Shown here in pieces: positions 34,766 to 50,100 of a stretch of 64,000 nucleotides of DNA. This DNA comes from Icerya purchasi (Eukaryota > Arthropoda > Insecta > Hemiptera > Monophlebidae), in assembly GCA_039619475.1 (NCBI GenBank), contig CM077116.1, forward strand, positions 252,326,440 through 252,390,439, read 5' to 3'. The notes under the pieces were generated by a model, which worked only from the letters and a program-made list of their open reading frames with translations, was not told where the DNA came from and did not search any database. A program made the position numbers and the translations under genes. Numbering within the stretch: the first letter of the stretch is position 1; each line of letters begins with the position of its first letter.

Positions 34766-37700
34766 ACTAGTAACTTTAATGAATTAATTTTAACATTTCG
34801 GGTTGAAAAATTATTGTGTTTTGCAAATTATTAAATACTGTCGATTAAAAACAATTATATTTGCATTCGCCTAATTACCAAAGTTGAGCAGGTTAATTTT
34901 AAAGAGGTTAAAATAGTAGTTTCTTTTTAAATTTAGTTTAGTGGATTGCCAACGATTACTAAAACAGTTTAGTGAAAAACTGGCTGAATTAAATTCGAAA
35001 AAGTTTATACACGTTAAAAATCTGGCAAGATATGATTAGAGAAATATGTGGTTCGTGTTTGAGAAAATGTTTTAATACATGTTAAAATAAAATCTGTTTT
35101 TTTTTTTTTTTGTAGTTGATATTCGTGTTAAGCAAAGATAATAAAATGATTTTTAAAATAAAATTTCAGAAATGGCAGATAATTTTCTTATACGATTTTT
35201 ACATGCAGTTTTTGGAATATATCCGCATGAAGGGGCGGTGTTTAGGAGAATGGCAGAGATATTGAATGTGTATCAATAAAACCTTAGATGAATACTATTG
35301 TATCAGCATATTAGTCCTACTGTAACATATGCCCGTGAGACTTGGGTATTAACAAAAAGAAGTTATGGAGAAAATAATAACCAGAGAAAAATTGAAGGGG
35401 CCTTTTTTCTGGTGCTACAAATAAAGGATGATAAGTGGACGGCGACAAAACGCACATGAAAAACTTCAAACAGAAGTAATGAACATAATCGGATTAGAAC
35501 AAGATCGAAAGTGTGGATTAGTACGGAAGTCGCAAGGAAATCGGAAGAATTAGATTGCTCATTAAAACGTAAGCAGATGAATCGTTCAAAGCGAAATGGT
35601 GACATGAATTACAAAACTATGTCATCAGGAAATCGGAAGAAGCTACCTTTGTCCAGAAGTGTACTGATCAGTAGAAGACTAAAGAAGACGGAACAACGCT
35701 AAACTTGACCTTCATGTTTCACCGAATGAAGCAAATGTATTAATGATTTAGTGTAGTGTGTAGTATGTGGTAGTAATGCAATATGACTGAAACAATCTTG
35801 TCACGAGTAATTTTTAAGTATTTTTTTGTAAGCTACTCGGTGCAGTATGCTTAGTGTACTATGCATTCTGATGGTTGCGCGTGTATGGGCATGAAAAAAC
35901 TGCCATTAAGATAATTCACATTCTTGTTTTTATATATACGAGAATGCCTGTAAATAATCGTGATGACTATTTCAAAATATAGCAGATATGTTCGCAAGAA
36001 AGAATTATGCAGAAGATAGACACTCTTTTAATAGCCCCCCCCCTCCCCTTAAATTTGGAAGAGATCGATATAAATATTAAAAACATACAGTTAAAATTGG
36101 TTGTAATAGCGACAAATCGATTTTTGCGATCAAAATTTTGGCACGTAGATAATAATTATCGCTTACAACGACTTGGCGACACAAAATTTACTCTGAACAG
36201 TTTTTTCAGATAAATTTAACAGGAAAAAAATAAAATTTTTACAGAACGGAATATAGGTTTTTTGTTAATTTTTGTTCTACTTTGTTGTTAATTAACTTGT
36301 TAAAGTTTATTGAAAACTTAATGGAACCGATGAGACAACCTCTAGTACAGGTGTCATTAAAAGAAATATATGGGAAAAGGCTACTCTACTATCTCATTAT
36401 AAAAAAAAATCGAAAACTTCAAATTTTTTGAGAAATAAGGAAAAATTGAACTACCGATGCATAATGATTTTTTTTCTCTTTTCATACTTCTTTTACATTG
36501 ATGTAAGTTTTATTTTTTCATAATTGTATTTTGATGCGTAAAGAAAAAATTTAATACTTATGCTTTAGAATTATTAAGAAGTACGTGTAACTACGATTAC
36601 AAATACGTGATTATTTTCTAACGAATAAGTCATAAACATAAAAATGTGAATATATTTATAATTAAATAATACGCCGATTAGTTTTTTATGACTTTAATGC
36701 ATAATCAAATGCTGTGATTATGGATCATAGTGTTGCGAAATTTAATTATAACTATATTCATTTTTATGTATAGGTTTTTGTGTTTTATGATTTATTCGTT
36801 ATAGAGTGTATACTGATACACACGTATAGTTTGTTATACTGTGGAATATCAGACACGACTATTCGTTTAATTGGTAAAAAAAGTTGTTCTGCAAAATATT
36901 TTACGAAAATTTTCTAACAGAGTAATTAGTTCTTTCGCACCACCAGTAATTGGATTGAAATTTTTAACTTCAGTAACTTCTTCGATTCAGAAATTATGTT
37001 GTCTAAAAAAAGTTTGAAGTCGAACTCGTCAAAAGTACTTACTTTATTTAGATAGTTGATAAACACGGATGTAAACTAACAGAATCAAATGTAAACTTGT
37101 AGTTCTTTTCATACTTCAGGCGCGGTGAAGTGAATGAATATTGGTAGTATTAAATTAGGAAGATGTGAGTGATTTGTGAAAAGTATTGATAGGCTTATTA
37201 TTTTGGATTTTGCGCTGATTTATGTTTATCTTTTTAAATTGTAACTAATTGCATGGCTTAATACAGGCATCAGCTGAACCCGTTAGTTCTATAACGGTTA
37301 CACTGTTCGCTGCAGATGTGGAAAATTTATTTTGTGCGTTTGGTGAATTGACTGATCGATCAGGAGGATATTTATTTTAGGTGAAAGCAGTGAGCCTCGA
37401 CGAGTCGGTTGATATTTCTTAGTTACGATAATTGTTGCAGATGAATACTTGACGAACGTCTTGTTGATTGTTTTCCATCGTATTTTCGGTATTCGTATAG
37501 CTTTATAGCAGCGTCATACTGCGCTTACCTTAACCGTATTATATTCCGCTACTGCTTGTTAACGGAAAATACATAACTGTATTTGTTTTAACACGCTCTA
37601 TATTATTATTTTTAATGATTAACGTAAATAACGGCAATCAAATACGTGACAGTTTACGAGAAAACACAAATATATCAACACATAACACACACACACACAT

Positions 37701-38080
37701 ATATATATATACACACACATATATATATATATACACATAAATATATATATATATATATATTAATTACAACGTAATTCTTAGGCTACCCCCCATTCGAAAA
37801 AATGTCCCAATTTTATGTAACGTTTGTTATATTTTGTAGGATTTTTGTTATTGTTAATATGTAACGAAAAATGTAACGAAAAAATGTCTTAATTTTATAT
37901 AACGGAAGGTAAATGTTAGAACAGGATTTTTGTGGTTATGTTATTTTTTGTGTGTGTTGATGCCAGTAAGAATTACGTTGTAAATTTTGATCATTTTATA
38001 CAAAGTATAGAAGAGAAAGAGACAGGAATGAAAGCAGGAGGGGTCAAGGGGCACAGCCCTTTGCGAGGCCAAAGTGGCCG

Positions 38081-38124
<44 letters not shown>

Positions 38125-41100
38125 TTAACAGTTTCCTTTGTGGTATACATTTTATTAAGTTACACGCAAAAGCAAAATTTAACCTTTCACAACATCGTTT
38201 TTTTAATCTGCGCGCTAAATAATTTTCAGTTTTTATCCATTTGAAGAATTTGTAATATTTTTCAAATAAACAACATGTGTAGTTCTTTAACTTTAACGGC
38301 ACTCCTTAAAGGTCATTAAAAAGTAATTTGATTAAGTATATAATTCCGAAACGTAGGAAGTGTAGTGCTCTTTTAAAGGTATTCATTTTTAAGTTTCTTA
38401 TAAGGCTGAAAAAGCTTTTTAAAAATTTTATACAATTGAACCGATTTTCATAAAAATTTTATAAAATAGTTTAGAAATAAATTATTTGTGCAATTAAATT
38501 TATTTTTAAATTTAAATGACTATAATAATTAGGAGGTTATGTATTAAAAGGAAAAGGAAAGAGTACAGCGGAAAACAGTATTAAACAGAGTAATAGTAAA
38601 ATCAGTATTTGGCAATTGGTTCATTTGAATCTGGGAATTTTTATTCTTCTGAAGGCGGAAGTTCTTGTAATCATCTGAAAAATTGAAATTGTATGTTTTT
38701 TTAATGTATTTATGATTTCGAGTATGTAGAATTTAAAAAAGTATTTTTAAGCAAAAGTTTATTCGCGCGCTTGCGTGTTTATTTGTGCAAGCGCTTAGGT
38801 ATACATGCATTAATGCCGTCAACTTTTCTGCATTTGAACAAATGATGCTATTTACTTTCAGTATGTCATTCAATACGTATGGATGAAAATCGTGCGCATT
38901 AGATTTTAAATAAATTTGATGTGAAAGTTTTTGAGTAATTAAGGAACGTGAAAAAATGTAACATTGTTAAATTTTTAAAACCGATTACAGTATGAAGTAA
39001 GATATCGATTTGTGTATCTCGATGTAGTGTACATACATACACGCATATATATGTGTATGTGTGTGTATGTGCATATATATATGCGTATATATATATATAT
39101 ATATATGTAATATATGGTTCAACTGTAAAAAAATGGAGCATAAGTTGTTAAAAAAAACTACTAAAAATGGTTTAAAAATCTATGCATCATGTAATTTATT
39201 GGTATGAGTTTTGTCGGTCGTGGTACATTGCCAATTTGTAGTAACTGTAAAGGAAGAGAAATTCGAGGAATTATGCGGGATTTATTATGTTTTTTAAAGA
39301 AAATGTTTTTTACGCTGCTACATTAAGGATAATGAAAATTGTACACATAAAAAGTTATAATAGCTCGTAGTCATTTTTTTAGTGGCGAATTGGTTAATTT
39401 AAGCTGTGTGTTAATTTTTTAAAAAGTTAATTATTTTAAATGTTGTTTCTATTTTTTGTTCATCGAAATACAGATACTTTTAGACGGTTAATGGTTTGTT
39501 CGTTTATTTTCTGACGAGTTTGGTTTCCTTTTTTTGTTTAATTACAATGGTGATCAACATCGCACTATTTGGACTTAAACTTATCTGAATACTTTTCTTT
39601 AAATTGATTATTAGCGCGTATGTAGTGTACATGTTTTTTTCGCGTATATAATTCGTCGTTTTGTTAAAGAAATCCAATGAATGTTTCAAAATGTAAACAG
39701 ACTATTTTAATTAAACCATATTAGAAACTATCAAGAAATATAGACACTATAGTATACACGGACGGACCAAAATCCATCGCAGCCGGCAGCAGAGCACCAG
39801 CAGCATGCTCCTATCAAATCGAGAACTTGGTATGCGCGGTCCAATTGAATGATGGTTGTACATCATCCCTGGATGTAGAATTATATGGAATCACGTAATA
39901 CAGCATGTCGAATTAAATAGACACTATTACTAGTGAGTACTGATCATCACAGACTCACTGGCCTCTTTGTATCTGATATGCCGTCGAGATAGTAAAAGCC
40001 CAATAATTGCAAAAATCCAGGGTGGTTTATATAAATTGCACAGGAGAAGATGCGTAGCTTCTTTGGATTCCGAGTCATCTCGGAATACGTAAGAGCGACG
40101 AAGTTGACCTCGCAGCACGTTCAGCAATATCCTCTCCAATGCGATAGAATCTGTCTCCCCCTCCAACACTATCCTTTATATATTTATGGGTTGTAAGTGA
40201 AGATGTGTTCATTAGATACATTGATGCGGGAAAAAAAACGCAATTCTCCTCCGCTGGATATTATTACCTTTTATAATAATATAATCATGTTTGGAAGATA
40301 GGTTAATTGAAATAAAATATGTAGACGAACTGTGTCAATTTTGAAATCAGTTAAAACCAAACTATTATACGGCTCATTTCTTAGTCCATTTTCTTACTTA
40401 TTATTTATGTTGGATTTATCTGTAGGAGCAGAAATTTCCATTTCAACCTACATGTGATGTAGCAAAATTCAGCACAAATTCATTTAGCACGACTGAAATG
40501 TCGTAAAACAAACTGAACGAAATAGAGTATAAGGAAATGGTACATAAGTGTAAATGATGTTGAGTTAAACCATATTTTCATTGTGAGAAGAAATAACTAT
40601 CTGTTCAACTAAATAGTGTGCAATACTTTGGATAAAATATTTCCAGCTGGAGTCTAAATTAAATTAGAGAGAAATACTGAACGTCTATTGTTGAAAAAAA
40701 AGAAATGTAAACTTGCTGGTAGGATCGTAGCTTAAAAAAAGATTGAAGAAAAGTTGTGATATAACTTTCAGAAGGTTCGGAATTTTAAAAAGCATCAATA
40801 TAAAATCACTGATTTTACTAAGGGGTTTGCGCTTTCATTCAATATGTTATACCTTGTAAAATAATTCTTAAAACGGTATAATGATGATTTTTTTTGCGCT
40901 TAAAAATTTATTTTAAATGAAAAACAGTCGTAAGTTCATTACGGAAAGCTTAAAACAGTGTGGAAAGAGTTTTTATAATATAAATTTGTCAATTTTTTTT
41001 CGTTGTGAATTTTTGTTTTAAAAATTATATTCCGTCTTAAATTTTACCTTTTTTTGAGTATATTTCGTTGCATGCAGTTTGGCGTTTACATATTGCGACG

Positions 41101-44100
41101 CCCGTTACAGATTTAAATGACAGTTTTTCGAGGGAAAAAAATTATTTAAAAGTCTAAATTCTGGATTTATCCTGAACGAAAAGAAGAACAAAAACGGCTG
41201 GTTTTAGTAAGTAGTGGAATTTTAAGGACTTATAGTTCTGAAAGTAAAAAAAAAAAGAGGGGGATCTGATTGATTATATTCGAAAATGAAAAGTTTCAAA
41301 ATGCGGGGAATATTTTTGCTATTCAACTTCTTAGTAAATGTTACATCATATTAATAAGTATGGTCTGTATATAACGTAAAATATTTTTGTGGTAATTTGG
41401 AATAAAATGCAAATGTAATAACCAAAATATAAATGTATAAGCGACATATATATTAATTAGAAACGTTTTCAGGTATAGCTCATGATCAGCTAAAAATACA
41501 AATAAAACTATAAAAAGTGTGTGATCAGAACAAACTCTATATGTGCTGTTTATACGTTTAAATTTTGTTTGTTATATTTGTATTTTGTTCCAAATTTTTT
41601 TTTTTTTTTTTTTTGAAAATATATACATTTATTAATATTTACACATTTCCTCGTCAAGCTAGACGCTTGTCGGCAAGTTTTCTTACATCTAAATATCTAT
41701 ACACTATACTATTTATATACTATATACATACTTATCGCCGCGTAAATCATTTTATTATTAACTTATCCTATTTTTCCTTACTTCTAACTATACAAAATAT
41801 TTTTGTTTAGCAAAAGCACTAGGGCCTCAAGTCTTAACCGTAATAGAATTATATTCGTCCAAATAATATTGGCCGTTTTTTTTTGTGAATACATATAAAT
41901 ATTAGTGTGCAGTAGTTTTGTTGGCAACACCGATTTCGGTAAGTTGAATCGATTTCATCCGGCGTCGGGCAAATTCAAATTGATTTATATTCATTTTGAT
42001 ATCGGTATATCGAAGTATTGTTTGTGTTTTAGTGTGGCAGTTTTTATGGTTGATATTTGTCACTGTGTTTATTATTTCGTAACAATGATTGATATAGAAA
42101 AATGAAGTAATTATAAAAGAACAAGGATTTGTAGGATATTAGTTTCGAAATATATTTTGATTAAGAATTATACACGATAAGAAAACAAAAAACCATTTTA
42201 GATGTCTACGTAATAGGTATATTCAATTGTTTCATGAGAATTGAATATACGGAACAAGTAATCATTTTTAAACATTTGCTTTTTGTGCAGTTCTTGTGAT
42301 TTAATTTTTTTAAAACAACTGTTATACATAACAGTATTTTCCTATACTCTTTTTTGGAAGTATACATAAGTGCGTAATTACCATGAAAAGGTTCATTAAT
42401 ATTACCACAGAAGCATTCTAAGAGAGGTTTATATTTGGAGGGATGTAAAATTAATGAATGTCAATTACAAATATTGATTTGTTTTTAAATTTGCCGACTC
42501 AGTATTATGACAATTATGTTAACTTGAATTTTTTCACGTTTCAGCGGGAACTATAATTGAAATTTTATATTTTTATACTTTTCGACAAAACGGAAATTTC
42601 ATCGGAAGTTGAAAATACTAAAATCAGAACGGATTCAAAACTTTGATCGAAAACTAAATTTATATTTTACAGTTTTATGAAAATGCCGATTGAAAAAATT
42701 TTTTGGGAGGTGAAATATCTTCGTTCCTATAGCTCATCGGCATCCCTCAGCATATTGCGTTTGTGTCTGTTAGCTTGCTCTAATTTATGGTATTTTGAAT
42801 TAAAAAATTTATGACGTACAGGTGGTCTAAAATTGTAAAAACAAAAAAATTTGAAAAATTTAAAATATTACAATTCAAAAACGGTGAAAATTCTAAAAAA
42901 CAATTACCGACTACCGCCGAAAATAGATTTCGAAGGTACTGCGACCTTATTCGTCGGTTGATTGTTTTCGTTTAAATTTAACTGAATGCGATTTCACCGT
43001 GACCGTGAAAGCTCGAAATTTTAAGATTTAAAGAATTGGCGAGCGTATTTATCTGAAAGTAACAGAAGTTAGAAAATACAATGTGTTGTGAATAGGCAGC
43101 GTTTCTTGATGTATTTTATCGTCTTTTTTGGATACACTTTTATCAGGGGCGGATCCAGAAGGACACTTGGGCCGGGAGGGGGGTTATATAATTACGTAAA
43201 ATCTTCTACGGTAGGTATTGGATTTGAGAAATACCTTGTTTCATAAAGAAAATCAAATAGCGACCTCTTTAGACGTTTAAAAATGTTTTAAAAATACATA
43301 ATTATTACTATTTAATTTAAATTTAGTTTTACTTTTAGGGGTGACAAATAAAACGAAATTATAAAATTCTACCTTAAATATGGTAGCTTAGAAATAGTAA
43401 GAAAGATAGTGTTTTTATTAGACTTTATTTCTTTTTGATTTTTGTTAGTAATCCGATCCGAATTCTTTGTTCGTGAGCAAGTTTAAGTATATATATTTCT
43501 CATTGAACTATTTTCATTTACATTATAAAATAAAAATGGCAAAAGGTCGACAACAGTTGTGTTTAAAATGGAATAAAAAAGGAACATTAATATTAGTTAT
43601 AATTAAATCCGTAGGTAACATTTATAAAAATCTTTTATAAAATTAAGTTTCTCTGTTATAACAGATTATTTCATAGAGGCTTTGGTTCTTGGGGGGGGGG
43701 GTCCCTTATTTTCCTTTCCCCTTGGATCCGCCGCTGCATTTGTGCATTTTCTATTTTTTCGTGTTGCTTACGGTCGATATTTAACAATAACGAATTTTTG
43801 TTAAACTTCGGTATAGTCGTTATTAATTTTAGCGAAGTTAGAAGTAATCTGTGTGAAACAGGTGTAGTATTTTATACTGTTACTAACTAAACAGATGTTT
43901 AATATATTTCAGTTAAGATTAATTTTTCGGGACTGATATAATTGTCACGAAAATTCCGCTAAAATTATATTTTTACAACTATTATTTTCAGTTTCTATTT
44001 AATTGAGGTCCTGGTAGGAGAAATAGCGTCTTTTTGTAACGTATGTTGGAAACCCCTAACATTTTTTCGTTGGTCCGTTGGAATTCTTCATTCCGGAAAA

Positions 44101-47100
44101 CCAGTTTTTATTTTTACTACGAACTACAGTGCGTTTTTATGATGGTCGCTGTCTCTAGACTTCTAGAACCTTCTTATTTCTTCTTTGCTCCGCTTCGGTG
44201 GAAGCAGTCGTTATACCGAACGAGACGCCATTTTGAATAATTACCGAACCGACCCCGGGTAGAGATTATTTCATTCTGTTACGTGCTTCGAGTTTTTATT
44301 AGATTTCGTTTCACGCGTCCTTCTGTCGACGACAATTTAATAGTTCAGTAAGAAATTATTTCCCACATTTTATTCGAAAAAGTATCGCTCCATTATCACG
44401 TACGTATGTATTACTTTAATTTCTGATTTATACGTTTCAACGAGTGGAGTAGTTTTTTACAATTTGTTTCAAATTCGACTTGTATTTTTAATCGTTTAAA
44501 TATATTAAAACTAGTATAGTTTTGGATGATTATATTAATTGTTTTTACATTGTTAAAGAAGGTTGTAATATTTTTCGTAATTGTATTATGTTTTGTGTAA
44601 CTGTAGCCGATTATGGCTAGAGCATTATTCCGAATGAGTACCGAGAAAAGTATTGGTGCGATTGCACTAGTTCAAAAATTTAAGATCGATAAAATTGATT
44701 TTAATAATTATTTGAAAAGTTATTTCTTAATTTTTTATATAATTTTTGTTGTTGATTGTGTATTTTATTAAATTTCTAGTCTGCAAAGAATGGCTAGTTC
44801 ATGAAGATGAAGCGTTGGCCTACAGATTGCAGAAGCAAGAAGGTTTGTTCTTTATATGTTACGTTTTTTTTTGTTTTTTTTTTCTATTATTACTACGAAA
44901 ACTGAAAATAATGCATTCGGATTATCCCTCTTTATTGGTAAAGTGTTTTTATTCTTTAATTAATGTAATATTTTTCAAAAAAGAATTCTTAAGTTTGTGT
45001 GTGTAATACGCGTGATTCGTTTATTCAAATAAACTGTTTTTAATTTCTTTTTCTCATTATTTTAATGTTGAGAAGTTTAGAAATAAATTCGGAACTTCAC
45101 ATGACAGATAGTTGGTCTGCTTTAATAAGATATATATATATATATAATAATTAAATATAAAATTTTAAAAAAGGTTACAACTATAGTAAGTACTATGCGT
45201 CTATTTACAAACGTACTTTTCAAGTCAACATAGACATGCTGTGAAAGAAAGGAAAGGAAACCCTCGATATTCGGTCAATGGTGTGGGATTTATATGTTTA
45301 TTTTACATCATCTGTCAATATGTCTGCGCGACATTTTCGTGTTAAATATCTATTAATTGGTAAGCCTCTGATTGTATTCTTTTACCAGTTCTAGGATTTC
45401 TGTTCGTGAAATTTTTTCGAGTTTTTTTTAATAAATAATGTGAAATAATGTTTCACAATTTCTGGGTTGAGTTTTTGGATGTCGTTTTTGAGTTTTTTTT
45501 TTTTTTTTTTTTTTTTTTATGTAAAAAAAATTAAACGAAAGGGATACTAAGGTGGAATTTTGTAAGAGAAAATTTGCCGTTAAGAGCGGAAAAAGGAATA
45601 TAACGAAATATGATGTCCATGATGGGCCGTAACACGGAGAAAGCACTCAGCTGATGGTGATAATCGAATTTGAAATTAAATTTAGCAATGTTTATTACCG
45701 CTGATGATTAAAAAACTCTGAAAAAGCACGAGGATTAAATGCAAGTAATTATTGTACAAAACGGATGGGTGAACCTCTCCTAGTTACGATTAATGTTTTA
45801 GTAATTTAAAGAAAAAGTATGTTATTTGTGTTGAGAATTTTTATTCCAATCACTTATTGTTCAATTTGTTTGTTTGTTTTTTTTTTTTTTTCATGTACAT
45901 ATATCGATATATCGATGTATCTAATCAGTCGAAGAACATTACACTGGAAATCGATATCGAAATGCTCAAGTTAGAGAAGATTTTCCGAAAGCGAAAATTG
46001 AACAAGAAAAGGAACTGGAAGAAGCTACTTCGCGATATCAACGAATGGTAAAAGAACAGTAAGTAGGCATGTAATGAATATGCTGAATATATATAGATAA
46101 GCGTAGTTTAATTGATGCTAGGTTAGGAATAATCTTCCGCAAAAATCTGTCGACTTTATTGGAATTAGTTTTTTAAAAGGGAAATGGGTGTTAAAAACCT
46201 CATGTTATTTTATTTTATCGGCACATTTATATAGAAGGGAATTAACGTTATGAGAGAATATACGAAAAATGTTCACGTTTTTTGAAAAAGGCTGTTGAAA
46301 TATTAAAGAAAAAAAGATATCTTCGAATTCCGTGTTAGTTTTGCAAAAAAGTTTTAAAAATCCACGCGTAAAACGTGAAAGGAATTCTTCACGAATAACA
46401 AATTGAAATCAAATTGTTCCGTAGTTAATATTTTACATGAACTTAATTAAGCGGTTTATGAAAAGTATTGTATAGGAATATATTTTTTAAATAATTCGAA
46501 CTTCGAAGAATATAAAATAGTTCGAAAACTAACCGATAAAGAAAAACCTAAAAATACCACATTTCCGAAACTTGTAGGTTTTAAAAATGAAATTTGACAA
46601 AGAAATTATTAACATACACATAAACTTAGTGTAAGTTTTTTTAAAAGTCTCAGAATGGCCGCTCGACCAGGAAAACCAGTAATAAGCCAGGAATTTTGTT
46701 GTGAAACTGGGAAAAACGTAAAAATAGTCAAAAACGATATTTTCAATAAGAAAAAATTATTTGAAGCGAAAAAAATGAGAATGCATTTACTCAAAATAGA
46801 GTAACGAAGTTTTGTTTTATTCATAGAAAACTTGCTGCTGCGGTCAAATATTATACCAATAGTAACAAAAAAAGAATACGTTCTTCTTTTTGTTACTATT
46901 CTAGTAATCGGGAAATCGGCAGAATTTGGACCGGGAATAAACCTGGAATTTAAAAATTATATTTGAGTGGCCACACTTGGAGTTTGATCTATCGTTAAAC
47001 AGATTTAAAATACCGGGCTAAGAAATAATATTATTTAAGCGCCGTAATTTTATGTACGAATATTGAAGGTATCAAATAAAAAGGCTTCACCAGGGGGACG

Positions 47101-50100
47101 GAGGATTTAGACATATTTTTGGTAAATTTAAAAAAGTTAAGGTCTTGAAAAGTATTAAATAAAAAAAAAAAATACAAAATCTGTAGATTTAGAAAAATGG
47201 AATTTTACGTTTTTAGAAATCGAAACCTTGAAAATGAAAATGGTTCGATGGATTTTTCTAAAGGTTAGAGTTGAAACTAGTAATGTTTGAACCGTAAATT
47301 ATACGTGAATATTATTTATATGTTGAAAGTATCGAATAGAAAAGAGCCTTTTAATAAATGCAAAATTTGTAAATAAGATGGATGGAAAAAATTTTTATGT
47401 TTCTGGAACCCCCGGCAGGTTTTGCAAATTGAAATTTGCAATAGAGCTTATTAATGGAAGCGGTGAGAAATTATAGGGAAGCATTTTTAGAATTTAGAAT
47501 TTTAAGAACTGAAAAACGTCGGAAACAAATTCAAAAATTAAGTTATTACTCGTAATTTAAAAGGCATTAAAGAAGGAAACTAAGAAAAATCGAAAAATCC
47601 GTAACGATTAAAAATCCCTTTTTTCATAAATCATGTTGTTTTTTTTTTTTTGTTTTTTTTTTTTTTTGTATGAATATGAAAATTGTGAAGCGTTAAGTTT
47701 ACAGAGTTTAAATATAGAATTTTAACCAAAAAGAAAATTGTTTACGGTGTTACGATTCTGGAATTGTTTATTGATCGGCTACGCTGTTTACTTTTCAATA
47801 TTTTTTGTTACGTCCTTTCTGGAAACAGCTGCGCGTAGTTAGATGTTTTTTTTTTTTTTTAAAAACTAATTATGGGCACGTCAGCACAGGACATTTACCT
47901 AACACAAAAGATTAGAAGAATAGAAAGACATACGGAGCGATATCAAGGAGCGATTGGAGACAAGAAATGAAGGCGGCCAACAAAGGAACAACAGAAGAAG
48001 ATGGAAAAGCGAGAATGTAGAGAGCACTGTAAGGAGTAGGAGGAAGGTCAAGGCTAAGCAAATTGGAATAAAAGATCGCGCGTTCTGTAGAAATGAAGGA
48101 ACATTTAGTACGTGGTTTGTGTTACATGTGACATTTAAGGTAGGGAGGATGAAAGGGACACAAAGGAGATTGAACAAGAGCAAAGCGGGGAAACGAGAAG
48201 CCGGCAGCAGACTATGGATTAAAACGAAGGCGAACTATGGAAGAAGTGACAGAACGGCTGATACTGGGAAAATTGTTAAACGAAGGAAAAAAGGATGGAG
48301 AAGGCTGTAAGGCTAGGTAATAGGAGTCAGGGTTGGAGTTAGATGTTACTTTCAAAGAGGATTTAAGCATACGTATAAATGTTTTTTTTTTTTTTTTTTT
48401 CTCTTTTTAAACTAGTTTTAATATTCTGCGATTACGTACTAATAGAGATTCATTCGTTCACCTAGCAGATTATTATTATAAAATAAGCAAACAATTAATT
48501 AATTACTAAAAATTTGAATTAAAATTTCTTAAGTTTTGCTGATATAGGAGGTTTATCTCCTTCTCACGACTTCGTTCTCATTTGAAAGTATTTTTTCACT
48601 AACTAAACCCGTCTTACTTTTCTCGTCTTAAAATTATCTCAATGATTATATTATTATGATTGTAGTTTTCGCCTTTAGTTAGAGTCGATATATTACGTAA
48701 ATTTCGTTCGAACGATTCTCATTCATCTCCCATTTAATTTTGCGTTATATCCGTACCGGATTATTTAACTATTTACTAAAATAGTTTGATCCTTTTTCGA
48801 AGTAATTGAAAACAATGAGATATTTTAGAGTTTTACTATTTCCGAATTAATTTGAATTGCATCTTAGTATTATTATTAGATTATTGACCTTCGATTATTT
48901 TTTGCATTTTTGCTTTTCACGTTCAGAATTGCAAAAGATGATGATCAGTTCTCGTGTTTATTTTCGAAAATTATAATCAGTATTATCGAATTAATCAAAT
49001 TAGCGTTTGTTTATTCCAATGAAATTGTCGTTTAGCGATTCGTGTGAATTTTAATTTATAACTTCTAACACGGTGCTTGATTTACTGTATTATTCGCTTT
49101 TTAAATTTTGTTACAACGTTCTCTGTTTCCGGTTACTGTTATTTGTGCTGATGCTAGCATTTTCGCTGTACATTACATTTACCGTTATTTTCATTTTTGT
49201 CGCAATTCGCGTTTTCTGTTAGTGATATTTTTTTGTTATTGCTGCAAGTGTTTAAAATTAATTGTCATTTAACAAATCAGTTTATTAATTTTTTAACGGC
49301 GCAATTAAACAACTTTTTAAATTGCGCTGTCTGACAGTAGTTTAGATGGTAAGTTATTTTTTAGGTGCTTTTTTAAGCAGCATAGATATCTTTCAAAGAT
49401 ACACTTCCAAATTGATACCGAAACATTTTCAGCCGTAAACATAGTAGTTAGATAGCAAAATAAATTTAACATTCTGCAAAAGTCGGCATTAAGAAATAGC
49501 AAAACCAACGGTAAGGCAATATGAAAGGTAAATTACTGTGTATTATTATGCACAAATAAACAGCATGTAGAACAGTAGCAGCCGTTGATTATGAAAGTTA
49601 GGTGTTGCGCCTATGCATTAAAATTTTTTACAAATTGAACGTAAAACGAGCGAAATGAATTATAATGTGAAATGGTTTACCTTATTGGGAAAGAAATCTA
49701 TCCTCCGTTCTTCTCAAATTTTTCTCTTACTCTTCCATTAAAATCAGGAATGTCCACAATCAGGCCTTTTTCTATCGATAACATTGCCGGTGTGCTGTTA
49801 ATCTTTCTTGAGACATGGAGTTTCTTAGAAACATTTCTATTCGTTTCAGAGTTGAAAAACATGTTTCAGCTTCAGTTGTTGTTATCGGAATTGTGCAAAG
49901 TAATTTAAGTGTAAAGTTGTGTGTACATTCACTAAATGTTTTTTCGAGTTTATTTGTTAGCAAAAAATTTAATATATCAGCTGCACCAGACCTTGATTTG
50001 AATTCTTATGCTCCGTAGATGGATGATAACTCGTTATTTAGTTTTATTTTATTTAGAAATGGATAAACTGAACATGTGATGCGTAACTTTTCTTCCGGGA

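Noticed and set aside
37932..38302. Tyr-Ile repeat proteins
   Set aside because: They are translations of TA microsatellites.
45857..46051. 64-codon ORF over CCDC50 exon 3
   Set aside because: Wrong frame; the conserved frame starts at the acceptor ending 45928 and gives the family sequence.
47954..48310. 118-codon ORF as a gene
   Set aside because: It lies entirely within the purine-rich interspersed repeat R9; its Arg/Lys-rich product reflects base composition.
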